This document shows, one piece after another, positions 1 to 6,021 of a stretch of 7,837 nt of DNA. The notes below the pieces were generated by a model. That model searched no databases, was not told the origin of the DNA, and saw nothing but the letters and a program-made list of their open reading frames with translations. The DNA comes from Nitrososphaera sp. (GTDB lineage Archaea; Thermoproteota; Nitrososphaeria; Nitrososphaerales; Nitrososphaeraceae): positions 1 to 7,837 of the forward strand of contig JAJPDY010000046.1 of the NCBI GenBank assembly GCA_023252395.1, given 5' to 3'. Every line of letters starts with the position of its first letter. The first letter of the stretch is position 1. The position numbers and the translations under genes were made by a program.

Positions 1-1234
1 ACCCTTCGGCGCGCCTAAAGCCGGGCACCTGCACATCCGCGTCAAGAAGGTTCTTCGCAGCAGTCTTTGACGACAAGCCACCAAGCTCCACCCACAGCCT
101 AGAGAATACTGTGACTATGGCTGTGTATACTATGACATAGATTACTGCACGCATAGGATCAAGAAGGACATGTTCGAAGGTCCTAGGCGATGTCAGATAG
201 TATAGAATCCCCCCAGTTGGAGTTGCTCCTTGGCCGCGGCTTTGCGGGTTTGGATCAAACTGCGCAATGTAGTTAAAGACAGGATTCGTGTTGTTGGGAT
301 TGTAGTTTGCCCATAGCATCTGCCCCATAAAGACAGCATTGGCGATAAGTGCAGATGTGAGTATAACCGGAATGACGGAAGTGTATAATAGCTTTATAGG
401 GTAAACTGCGGTGAATCCTCTGTATTTCGTGGATACTATCGGTATATCAACGTGTATTCCCTCAATATATACAAGAATAAGGATCACAGTCACTGTCAGA
501 CCGAGGCCCATGATGCTTGGTAGCTGGCCACTCCTCAATAATGCATCAGCCGCATGCCCATTAGTGATTGCATCTACGGTAAATGGTAGTATTCCTACAG
601 GCCCATCGCTTCCTGGCACTACGCTAAAGACACTCCATAATATTGATTGCGCTATGCCGGCCATAATGAACAGACTTAGGCCGGAGCCGATGCCCCATCC
701 CTTTTGCACCATTTCGTCCATCAACATGACAATGATGCTTGAGCCTATGAGCTGCGCAATTACGACATAGATGGCGTACGGGGCCTCTTGGGCAGTCAGC
801 GGACCGTACACGCTTGCGCCGTAGAGCCCACCCTCTGCACATATTACTATTATAGTCACTATCTTTGTCGCCGATGTAAAGAGCGACCGATCGTCAGTAT
901 TCTTAAAGTCCAGCTTGATGAGGTCCGAACCTTTCAGCAGCTGCATGAGCAAGCCGGCCGTGACTATAGGCCCGATGCCAAGCTCCATGAGCGTTCCCTG
1001 CTGGGCAGCAAAGATTACACGGGCAAAAGCAAGAAAGTCAAAGCGCGGATCGTCAGTTACGCCGTAAAGCGGTATCTGTCCCATGATAAGGTATGCAAAA
1101 AGCGCAATGCCTGTCCAGACGAATTTTTCAGCAAGCGATACCTTCTTTTTTGGCTTTGGGACCTGTGGGACATAGGCAGACGCGGTCCTAATGGCGCGCC
1201 TGAATATGCTCTCACTTGTTGTTGTGCTGCTCAT
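1..1234 (-). CDS. secY: Preprotein translocase subunit SecY, 3'-truncated by window edge
   Basis: Central pore subunit of the Sec61/SecYEG channel, which moves unfolded proteins across, or inserts them into, the cytoplasmic membrane. The frame is open for 411 codons from ATG at 1234 and runs off the left edge without a stop. The archaeal family is usually about 450-490 residues, so the last helix and tail are missing. Recognisable landmarks are TM1 around residues 38-58 followed by the plug region, GIGPIVTAGLLMQLL (86-100, TM2), GSGLSLFIMAGIAQSI (183-198), the cytosolic loop EGIHVDIPI (258-266) with KYRGF (270-274) and YPIKLLYTSVIPV (278-290), GGILYYLTSP (341-350), and the late PGFRRAEG (404-411). 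It is the last visible gene of the ribosomal-protein operon and overlaps the end of rpl15 by 23 bases in another frame. A GAGGT sequence 8 bases upstream supports this start. Identity is very secure; only the exact N-terminus is open. Confidence 0.96.
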   Translation of the reverse strand, partial: MSSTTTSESIFRRAIRTASAYVPQVPKPKKKVSLAEKFVWTGIALFAYLIMGQIPLYGVTDDPRFDFLAFARVIFAAQQGTLMELGIGPIVTAGLLMQLLKGSDLIKLDFKNTDDRSLFTSATKIVTIIVICAEGGLYGASVYGPLTAQEAPYAIYVVIAQLIGSSIIVMLMDEMVQKGWGIGSGLSLFIMAGIAQSILWSVFSVVPGSDGPVGILPFTVDAITNGHAADALLRSGQLPSIMGLGLTVTVILILVYIEGIHVDIPIVSTKYRGFTAVYPIKLLYTSVIPVILTSALIANAVFMGQMLWANYNPNNTNPVFNYIAQFDPNPQSRGQGATPTGGILYYLTSPRTFEHVLLDPMRAVIYVIVYTAIVTVFSRLWVELGGLSSKTAAKNLLDADVQVPGFRRAEG

Positions 1235-1652
1235 CTGTTAAAACCTCGCCACCTGCAGCCTCAATCTTCGCCTTGGCATTCTCTGACACCTTGGCTACCT
1301 TTATTGCATAAGCCCCATTTATTGGGCCTCCGCCCAGCAGTTTGTCATACCCCAGCGAGGTCAGATCCAGAACAACTTTACCGCTTTCATCGGCCTTGCC
1401 GTGCTTTGCAAAGACTCCGTCCAAGTCGCGGACGTTAATCCACTGCTGCACCAAGTTGCGGTTAAAGGAATTGAAAGGATCATGACCAAAGTGGTCCGGT
1501 TCTTCGATTACTGTTCTCATAAAGAAGTGCTTGTGCTTTCCAGCACCGCCAATGCCACCTCTGCTGCCGGCCTGCCTGTGCTGGCCTATTTGACCCCAGC
1601 CGCAGTACCTGCTGCCGCGCTGCCTTCTGCTTTTTCTAAATCTAGTAGCCAT
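1212..1652 (-). CDS. rpl15: Large ribosomal subunit protein uL15 (L15, archaeal)
   Basis: Structural protein of the 50S subunit that binds 23S rRNA in assembly. The 146-residue product is within the archaeal size range. The N-terminal half is Arg/Gly-rich, with the glycine-rich run SRGGIGGAGKHKH (30-42), which is the extended rRNA-penetrating arm of this family. The C-terminal half carries the globular L15 core with VVLDLTSLGYDKLLGGGPI (93-111) and a predicted helix at 120-133 before AGGEV. It lies between rpl30 (63-base gap) and secY (23-base overlap), the standard archaeal order. The ATG at 1652 follows AGTGAT with a 5-base spacer, matching the distal part of the SD consensus, and no better start is seen. 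The 3' end doubles as the secY translation-initiation region. Confidence 0.96.
   Translation of the reverse strand: MATRFRKSRRQRGSRYCGWGQIGQHRQAGSRGGIGGAGKHKHFFMRTVIEEPDHFGHDPFNSFNRNLVQQWINVRDLDGVFAKHGKADESGKVVLDLTSLGYDKLLGGGPINGAYAIKVAKVSENAKAKIEAAGGEVLTDEQHNNK
1243..1247 (-). promoter_or_regulatory. Shine-Dalgarno site for secY
   Basis: On the minus strand GAGGT lies inside the rpl15 coding region, 8 bases before ATG 1234. It matches the core of the archaeal anti-SD complement (GGAGGTGATC). It supports the secY start inside the rpl15 3' end and suggests reinitiation or coupling rather than a separate transcript. Confidence 0.5.
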
Positions 1653-1657
1653 AAGTC

Positions 1658-1663
1658 ATCACT
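1658..1663 (-). promoter_or_regulatory. Shine-Dalgarno-like site for rpl15
   Basis: AGTGAT on the minus strand, 5 bases before ATG 1652, pairs with the 5' part of the anti-SD (complement of GGTGATC). It supports the annotated rpl15 start. Confidence 0.4.
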
Positions 1664-1695
1664 TTGCTGGAACTTGCTGTATCACGTTCTCTATC

Positions 1696-1705
1696 CTTAA
1701 TTAAG
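1696..1705 (-). promoter_or_regulatory. Possible internal TATA element for rpl15-secY
   Basis: The 63-base gap between rpl30 and rpl15 contains the perfect 10-base AT-rich palindrome CTTAATTAAG. Its centre is about 49 bases before the rpl15 ATG. An archaeal promoter there would start RNA about 25 bases downstream and leave a leader of about 23 bases holding the SD-like site, the same geometry as upstream of rpl18. The sequence is not a strong TATA consensus and the assignment is tentative. Confidence 0.25.
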
Positions 1706-1715
1706 TCTTGCTGCA

Positions 1716-2174
1716 TTACAGCATCCTCTTGACAATTTCAACGAGTTCGCTATCGTCTCCAAGGACTCCCTGCTGCGCATACTGAGTCTTTGTCTTTCTT
1801 TTGAATCCACCCTTTGGCGGGCTGAGCGCAAACCACGGCTTGATCCCTTCCAGCTTGCTCATCGACACCTTGTTCTCCGCTATTGCGGATGCAAGCTCGT
1901 CTATGCTCTTGTACTCCTTTGGAAGGTCAGACTTGTCCAATGGCTTGTAGCCGGTCTTTCTGCCCCTCTTTTCAAGAAGTTCCTTTACAATGCCAGCGTC
2001 TGCCTTTGTCCAAGCGACCTCTTCCTTGACCCTCCTCAGCATGCCGAGGTACTCGTCGCTTTCCGGCACGATCGTCGCGCGGAAACGCCTGTCAAGGTTA
2101 AGGCCGTCAAGCGTCATTCTAGCCCACTGCGGGATGTTGACTGTTCCCTTTATTCTAACTACGAGATATGCCAT
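1716..2174 (-). CDS. rpl30: Large ribosomal subunit protein uL30 (L30, archaeal L7e-like)
   Basis: 50S subunit protein. The 152-residue length fits the archaeal/eukaryotic long form (bacterial L30 is about 60 residues). The N-terminus MAYLVVRIKGTVNIP (1-15) is the beta-alpha-beta L30 ferredoxin-like core, followed by a region rich in Leu, Asp and Arg (TLDGLNLDRRFRAT, 21-34). The long-form insert spans about 60-105, and the C-terminal GIKPWFALSPPKGGFKRK (110-127) is typical of archaeal L30. It starts 6 bases after the rps5 stop. The SD-like AGGTTGAT overlaps the end of rps5, which points to translational coupling. Identity and start are both well supported. Confidence 0.96.
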   Translation of the reverse strand: MAYLVVRIKGTVNIPQWARMTLDGLNLDRRFRATIVPESDEYLGMLRRVKEEVAWTKADAGIVKELLEKRGRKTGYKPLDKSDLPKEYKSIDELASAIAENKVSMSKLEGIKPWFALSPPKGGFKRKTKTQYAQQGVLGDDSELVEIVKRML

Positions 2175-2180
2175 ATAGCA

Positions 2181-2804
2181 TCAACCTACGCTGTAGGTGC
2201 TCCTCAGAGCGTTGAAAATCGCCTTCGTTGTCGAGGACATGGTGTTTGTAGATCCAAAGGACTTTGTCCACGAGTCCTTCAGCCCTGCAAGCTTTAGCAG
2301 GCTCTTGATGTTCGCGCCTGCGACAATGCCAAGACCTCTAGGACCCGGAATGAGTTCAATGGTGACGCTGCCGCCCTTGCCCTGCACCTTGAATGGAACA
2401 GAGTGCAGCTGGTTGCACTTGCATTCCCAGCTCCCGCAGCCAAGTTTTACAGGTATAACGTTAAGGTAAGCGGCATTTGTGGCTTTGTCAATGGCAACTC
2501 TCATCTGCGAAGCCTTGCCCTTTCCAATGCCAAACCAGCCGGCCTCGTTGCCGACTGCCACAAGGGCGTTAAAGCGCGTCATCTCGCCGGCGTCAGTCTG
2601 CTTTTGCACGATGCCGACGTGGACAACTTGGCTCTTGATGTCTGGCAAAAGGTGCCTGACAATTTCTGACTCTTGTATCCTCATGCCGTTTTCATAGATC
2701 TGGTCCATCGAGTTTATCTTGCCGGCGAGTACCATACTGCCAAGTGTAGTTCTAGGCTTCCATTCTGCCTGCTGTTGTTGCTGTCCGGACATGTAACGAC
2801 TCAT
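2181..2804 (-). CDS. rps5: Small ribosomal subunit protein uS5 (S5, archaeal)
   Basis: 30S subunit protein (bacterial S5, eukaryotic uS5/RPS2) at the mRNA entry side, important for decoding accuracy. The 207 residues show the double-stranded-RNA-binding-like N-domain (about 50-115, with the GIGKGKASQMRVAIDKA stretch at 92-108) and the C-terminal domain with IPGPRGLGIVAG (152-163) and LAGLKDSWTKSFG (172-184). Archaeal character is clear from C123-x4-C128-x-C130 followed by H134, a possible metal-binding cluster. The N-terminus has a glutamine run (8-12). The start ATG overlaps the rpl18 stop as ATGA, so the two are probably coupled. A GGGAGG lies 15 bases upstream, longer than ideal. A second Met at codon 5 is an alternative start. 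Confidence 0.96.
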   Translation of the reverse strand: MSRYMSGQQQQQAEWKPRTTLGSMVLAGKINSMDQIYENGMRIQESEIVRHLLPDIKSQVVHVGIVQKQTDAGEMTRFNALVAVGNEAGWFGIGKGKASQMRVAIDKATNAAYLNVIPVKLGCGSWECKCNQLHSVPFKVQGKGGSVTIELIPGPRGLGIVAGANIKSLLKLAGLKDSWTKSFGSTNTMSSTTKAIFNALRSTYSVG

Positions 2805-3538
2805 TTCTTCTTGCTCTTGCCTCCCTTGCTCTCAGATTTCTTCTTTTCCTTGCCCTTTTCTTCCTTTGCCTCTTTCTTCGGTGCTTTCTCTTTCTTTTCT
2901 TTTGGCGCCTTCTTTTCCTTAGCTGGAGCCTTTTCTTCTTCTGCAGCCGGAGCCTTCTTTGCCGGTTTTTCGGAAGGCTTGCCAGAGATCTTTGTCTTTA
3001 CTTCTTCAAAGTGTGAAGGGTAGTTTTCGGGGTTGAGGCCATTTTTCAAAAGAGCGGAAAAGCGTGAATTGTATTCTTCTTGATTTTCTTTCAGAGTGCT
3101 TGCGTACTCGGCGATGTGCTGGCCGCTGATCCTCTCTTCGTCTGGGAGAGACTCTTCAGAGACTGGCATGTTGACTCCAGAGTCGACGATGCCCTTGAGG
3201 CACGCCGCAACTCTTGAGGTAAAGTGATCTTTGCCGATGTACAGCACTGCATTCTTTACTCCTTTTTCAAGCGCCTTCTTGCCTATGAGCATGCCCGTTA
3301 GGTAGCATGCCGGCAGGTTGTTAAGAGCGCCCTTCCATCCCTGCTTGACAAGTTCCCTGCTGTGCGCAGACACAATGACGACGTCGCCTGTAGGAGTAGG
3401 CTTTATCACTTGGGTTGCAACATTCTGGTCGCTGACCTTTACGGTAACAAACGAGTGCCTGCCGATCAGGATTGCAGCCCTTTTATGGTAATTAGTTTTA
3501 TCCGTTCTAATTCTTTTTAGCGTATGAACATAAGTCAA
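2801..3538 (-). CDS. rpl18: Large ribosomal subunit protein uL18 (L18, archaeal/L5e type) with charged C-terminal tail
   Basis: 50S central-protuberance protein that binds 5S rRNA together with uL5. Residues 1-186 form the recognisable archaeal domain: TDKTNYHKRAAILIGR (12-27), VSAHSRELVKQGW (56-68), KNAVLYIGK (95-103), and the C-terminal helices around ERISGQHIAEYASTL (135-149). Residues 187-245 are an unusual low-complexity Lys/Glu/Ala/Pro tail; archaeal L18 is normally about 170-200 residues, so the protein is about 50 residues long for its family. The start codon is TTG at 3538. No in-frame ATG fits the conserved N-terminus, the nearby ATG at 3531 is out of frame and soon stopped, and GGTGG sits 6 bases before the TTG. 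It is the first gene of this ribosomal block, behind its own TATA box, and overlaps rps5 by four bases. Confidence 0.95.
   Translation of the reverse strand: MTYVHTLKRIRTDKTNYHKRAAILIGRHSFVTVKVSDQNVATQVIKPTPTGDVVIVSAHSRELVKQGWKGALNNLPACYLTGMLIGKKALEKGVKNAVLYIGKDHFTSRVAACLKGIVDSGVNMPVSEESLPDEERISGQHIAEYASTLKENQEEYNSRFSALLKNGLNPENYPSHFEEVKTKISGKPSEKPAKKAPAAEEEKAPAKEKKAPKEKKEKAPKKEAKEEKGKEKKKSESKGGKSKKK
2804..2980 (-). repeat. Low-complexity Lys/Glu-rich tail of uL18
   Basis: Codons 187-245 of rpl18 encode a tail made almost entirely of K, E, A, P, S and G, with imperfect reiteration of KAPAxE and KEKKAPK units and ending in KSKKK. The coding strand is strongly purine-rich and the plus strand correspondingly runs TTCTTC-like. 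The tail is probably disordered and could contact rRNA or other polyanions. The reading frame stays intact up to the ATGA overlap with rps5, so it is genuinely part of the ORF and not a frameshift artefact. Confidence 0.75.
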
Positions 3539-3544
3539 CAGTAT

Positions 3545-3549
3545 CCACC
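3545..3549 (-). promoter_or_regulatory. Shine-Dalgarno-like site deciding the TTG start of rpl18
   Basis: GGTGG on the minus strand, 6 bases before TTG 3538, partly matches GGTGATC. It favours the TTG over any other start, as no in-frame ATG exists near the conserved N-terminus. Confidence 0.45.
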
Positions 3550-3583
3550 AATCAACGATTAGAGAAGCAACAAATGTAAAGCA

Positions 3584-3591
3584 CTTATAAA
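3584..3591 (-). promoter_or_regulatory. TATA box of the rpl18-rps5-rpl30-rpl15-secY operon
   Basis: TTTATAAG on the minus strand, in the 68-base gap between larB and rpl18. With archaeal spacing of about 25 bases, transcription would begin near 3560 and give a leader of about 20 bases containing the GGTGG site. There is no T-tract between larB and this box, so read-through from mdh-larB is also possible. Confidence 0.6.
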
Positions 3592-3606
3592 CGTTTTAGG
3601 ATTCCC

Positions 3607-4383
3607 TCATTTCCTCGACATTTTCTTTGCGATCGAAGCGGCATATGCACCGGCTCCAACCCCGTTGTCGATGTTGACTACTGCCAGCCCGAGTGTGCAG
3701 CTCTGGAGCATCGACGCAAGTGCTGCAACTCCGTTCGCGCCAAACCCGTAGCCTATCGACGTCGGGACGCCGACGACAGGTATGTCGACCATCGATGCTA
3801 CAACAGATGCAAGCGCGCCTTCCATGCCGGCAACAACTACAATGACACTGACATTTTGCTCCTTCATTTCTTTGAGCGCGGGAAAGAGCCGGTGCATCCC
3901 GGCGATGCCAACGTCATAGCTCGTAATAGCTTCGCAGCCCATCGCCTTGGCCACGAGCCGCGCTTCTTCTGCAACTCCGACATCAGAGGTGCCCGCAGCC
4001 ATTATCCCTATTTTTGCGCCTGATGTTTTATGAATTAATGATTTTTCAAAAGCAAGCAGGGTTGTGCTGTTTTTGCCTATTTCAACTGCTAGACTTTTTT
4101 TCCGAAGAGCGCCGGCGACTTTGCCAAGTTCACTCTTGCGCACCCTGCTGACAACTACTTGGCCGTTGCGCTTGATGGCGGCAAGCGCGATCCTGATTAT
4201 GTCTTTGTATTCTTTGTTTTCAGCATAAATGATCTCGGGCATGCCTTTTCGGATCTCGCGGTGTATGTCCAGCTTGGCAATGTTCTCTATCTTTTCTACT
4301 GCATGGATTGAAATCTGCTTCTCAACCTCGTCAAGGCTCATGGCGCCAGTTGCAAATTTGTCCAAGATGGTGCGGAGATCCAT
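3607..4383 (-). CDS. larB: LarB, pyridinium-3,5-biscarboxylic acid mononucleotide synthase
   Basis: First enzyme of nickel-pincer cofactor synthesis. LarB carboxylates C5 of the pyridinium ring of nicotinic acid adenine dinucleotide and cleaves the phosphoanhydride, releasing AMP and giving the biscarboxylate mononucleotide (P2CMN). The product is 258 residues, close to the family norm. The N-terminal part (1-120) is LarB-specific. The C-terminal part is the PurE (AIR carboxylase)-like domain with GIMAAGTSDVGVAEEA (126-141), YDVGIAGMHRLF (156-167), VVAGMEGALASVVA (183-196), PVVGVPTSIGYG (202-213) and SCTLGLAVVNIDNG (228-241). C229 aligns with the cysteine that in characterised LarB forms a covalent adduct with the substrate. 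The ATG at 4383 has no SD, and a weak TATA-like element 28-35 bases upstream would make the message almost leaderless. It follows mdh by 39 bases on the same strand and precedes rpl18. Confidence 0.95.
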   Translation of the reverse strand: MDLRTILDKFATGAMSLDEVEKQISIHAVEKIENIAKLDIHREIRKGMPEIIYAENKEYKDIIRIALAAIKRNGQVVVSRVRKSELGKVAGALRKKSLAVEIGKNSTTLLAFEKSLIHKTSGAKIGIMAAGTSDVGVAEEARLVAKAMGCEAITSYDVGIAGMHRLFPALKEMKEQNVSVIVVVAGMEGALASVVASMVDIPVVGVPTSIGYGFGANGVAALASMLQSCTLGLAVVNIDNGVGAGAYAASIAKKMSRK

Positions 4384-4410
4384 CGGTCAGCCAGCTATTC
4401 CACAAAAACA

Positions 4411-4418
4411 GGATAAAA
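4411..4418 (-). promoter_or_regulatory. Possible TATA element for larB
   Basis: CTTTTATC on the minus strand in the 38-base mdh-larB gap, centred about 31 bases before the larB ATG. A start about 25 bases downstream would give a near-leaderless message, consistent with the missing SD. It is a weak match to the TATA consensus, and larB could equally be read from the mdh promoter. Confidence 0.3.
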
Positions 4419-4422
4419 GGGT

Positions 4423-5340
4423 TTAAAGTGGAAGGGCCTTGATCGCTTCCTTCACGCTTGCAACGCCCTTGCTAAAGATGTCCTGCTCAAAGCTATCGAG
4501 CTTGAGCTCAATTATGCGCTCGACTCCGCCGGCGCCAATGACTGCAGGCACTCCGATGCAAAGGTCGGACACTCCATATTCACCTTCAAGTAGTGCAGAA
4601 ACCGGGATTACCAGCTTTTTGTCCCGGATTACAGATTCTAGCATTGTTGCGACCGCGTTGCCGGGTGCATATACCGTGGCGCCCTTGAGTGCAATGACTT
4701 CAGCTGCAACCTTTTTTGTCTTTTCAAATATCTCTGTTGCCTTTTCTTTTGGAATAAAGTCATGGAGCGGGATTCCACCTATCGAAGAAAACCTTGTCAG
4801 CGGAAGCATGTTTTCCCCGTGCTCGCTTATCACCATAGCTTGAATAGAATCACGCGAAATCTGGGTTGCGTCTTGGATAAAGCTCTTGAACCTTGATAGG
4901 TCAAGCATGCCACCCATGCCCATGACCTTGTTTTTCTTGGCTCCAATGGTCTTGAGCGCAAGGTATGTCATCGGATCAAGCGGGTTTGTGACCACCACAA
5001 GAGTGGCGTCCTTTGCATATGACGCTATTTTGGAAGCGACATCCTTGACAATGCCTGCATTTGTCTTGAGCAGGTCCATCCTAGTCATGCCCGGCTTTCT
5101 GCCCACGCCGGCGACAAGCACCACATAATCGGAGCCTCGCATTTCTTCATAGTTGTTTGAGCCTCTTGCAATAGAGTCAGAGCCCCGCTCTGACAGCTGG
5201 TGGTTGATGTCCATTGCCTCGCCTTGCGGAAGACCCTGCACGATATCGAGCAAAAGTATGTCCCTGTCAAGCTCCCTCAGGCCGCAATTGAGCGCAGCCG
5301 ACGCGCCGACCTTGCCAGATCCGATTACTGTAATGGTCAT
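4423..5340 (-). CDS. mdh: Malate dehydrogenase, NAD-dependent (LDH/MDH superfamily)
   Basis: Interconverts malate and oxaloacetate with NAD(H) in the cytoplasm. The 305-residue length is normal for the LDH-like MDH group. The N-terminal Rossmann fold has G7-S-G9-K-V-G12, with Asp32 ending the second strand, which favours NAD over NADP. The mobile active-site loop [15 protein letters not shown] (80-94) has Arg81, where lactate dehydrogenases carry Gln, plus Arg87, so malate is the expected substrate. Further catalytic features are N119 in TNPLDP, the D147-x-x-R150 pair and H174 in SEHGENMLP. That motif reads HGE rather than the usual HGD. The start ATG 5340 places GSGKVG at the usual position, and a TATA box lies 30-39 bases upstream. 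It is transcribed toward larB and divergently from the His-rich protein gene. Ordinary central-metabolism MDH and a dedicated lar-locus enzyme are both possible. Confidence 0.94.
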   Translation of the reverse strand: MTITVIGSGKVGASAALNCGLRELDRDILLLDIVQGLPQGEAMDINHQLSERGSDSIARGSNNYEEMRGSDYVVLVAGVGRKPGMTRMDLLKTNAGIVKDVASKIASYAKDATLVVVTNPLDPMTYLALKTIGAKKNKVMGMGGMLDLSRFKSFIQDATQISRDSIQAMVISEHGENMLPLTRFSSIGGIPLHDFIPKEKATEIFEKTKKVAAEVIALKGATVYAPGNAVATMLESVIRDKKLVIPVSALLEGEYGVSDLCIGVPAVIGAGGVERIIELKLDSFEQDIFSKGVASVKEAIKALPL

Positions 5341-5369
5341 GTTCTTCGAGGTTGCAACTGGCTGGATTG

Positions 5370-5379
5370 CTTATATAAA
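5370..5379. promoter_or_regulatory. Divergent TATA box between mdh and the His-rich protein gene
   Basis: CTTATATAAA (plus strand) reads TTTATATAAG on the minus strand and is nearly palindromic. For mdh it is centred about 34 bases before the ATG, implying a leader of about 10 bases. For the plus-strand gene it is centred 50 bases before the TTG at 5425, implying a leader of about 25 bases. It is the only strong TATA match in the 84-base gap. A second AT-rich site, CTTTAAATT at 5401-5409, could serve the plus-strand gene only if translation starts further in, for example at TTG 5437. Direction cannot be decided from sequence. Confidence 0.55.
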
Positions 5380-5424
5380 TTGAATGATGACGACGGATCG
5401 CTTTAAATTGAGCGTTGGGGATAG

Positions 5425-6003
5425 TTGGATAGAAAATTGTCAAAGAAGAGAGACGATAGCTATTTTGCAGCAGGCCGGCGAAAAAGAAACAAGAACATGA
5501 TGATAGTCGCAGCTGTTGTAATTCCAGTAATAGTTATAGGCGTCGTCGCAGCGCTTTTTATAAAGCCTACAACCGCACAGGCTATAGACGGTATAGAATG
5601 CAACATTAACGAGTTTAACACTCACCACATTCACGCGCACTTGGACGTATTTATCGACGGCAAACCGCAGCAAGTTCCTGCAAGAGTTGGCATAATGTCT
5701 ACACCCTCATGCCTTTACTGGCTTCATACCCACGCCACTGATGGCATCGTACACATAGAGGCGCCGGCTGCTAGGACATTCACGCTGGGGCAGTTTATGG
5801 ATATATGGAACCAGACACACCACGACTCGGCAGTGTTTGATGGCTTAACTAGCAAGCCTGTGAGCGCCTATGTAAATGGCACAAAGGTATCTGAAGATTA
5901 TAGAGATGTGCAGCTGCAATCGCGCCAAGAGGTGGCAATTGTGATTGGCAGTGCGCCAAGTGATATACCTTCAAAGTATCCCAGCAATGGCCCTCCAAGT
6001 TAA
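5425..6003 (+). CDS. Membrane-anchored extracytoplasmic histidine-rich protein, function unknown
   Basis: I do not recognise a characterised function. The 192-residue product has a basic N-terminus (KLSKKR, RRKRNK), one hydrophobic helix at about 26-46, then an outward-facing domain, as the positive-inside rule predicts. That domain holds C59, the cluster H67-H68-I-H70-A-H72, then SCLYWLHTHATDGIVHIEAP (95-114) with C96, H101, H103 and H110, FTLGQFMDIW (119-128), and H132-H133. Nine histidines in about 70 residues suggest a metal site, and the two cysteines could form a disulfide. A Pro/Ser-rich tail follows 178. Similar proteins are, as I recall, widespread as hypotheticals in ammonia-oxidising archaea. 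The start is TTG 5425, as an in-frame TAG lies immediately before it. Starting at M25 would remove the basic anchor flank. It is first in a plus-strand cluster with larC and larE, 36 bases before larC. Confidence 0.85.
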   Translation: MDRKLSKKRDDSYFAAGRRKRNKNMMIVAAVVIPVIVIGVVAALFIKPTTAQAIDGIECNINEFNTHHIHAHLDVFIDGKPQQVPARVGIMSTPSCLYWLHTHATDGIVHIEAPAARTFTLGQFMDIWNQTHHDSAVFDGLTSKPVSAYVNGTKVSEDYRDVQLQSRQEVAIVIGSAPSDIPSKYPSNGPPS

Positions 6004-6007
6004 GCAC

Positions 6008-6015
6008 AAATAATA
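6008..6015 (+). promoter_or_regulatory. Possible weak TATA element for larC
   Basis: AAATAATA in the 36-base gap after the His-rich protein gene, centred about 28 bases before the larC ATG. There is no SD before larC, which would fit a near-leaderless transcript from this site. The match to the TATA consensus is poor, and co-transcription from upstream is equally likely. Confidence 0.25.
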
Positions 6016-6021
6016 CATGCA

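Noticed and set aside
788..1438. 216-residue plus-strand open frame
   Set aside because: It lies antisense to secY and rpl15, both of which have unmistakable family motifs. Its translation is rich in Cys, His, Arg and Pro with no recognisable domain, as expected for a shadow frame.
2805..2960. Pyrimidine-rich plus-strand tract resembling a repeat or terminator
   Set aside because: It is the complement of the Lys/Glu codons (AAG, AAA, GAA, GAG) of the uL18 tail in an intact frame, so coding explains it.
3595..3606. Terminator after larB
   Set aside because: No T-tract or stable hairpin is visible on the minus strand between the larB stop and the rpl18 TATA box.
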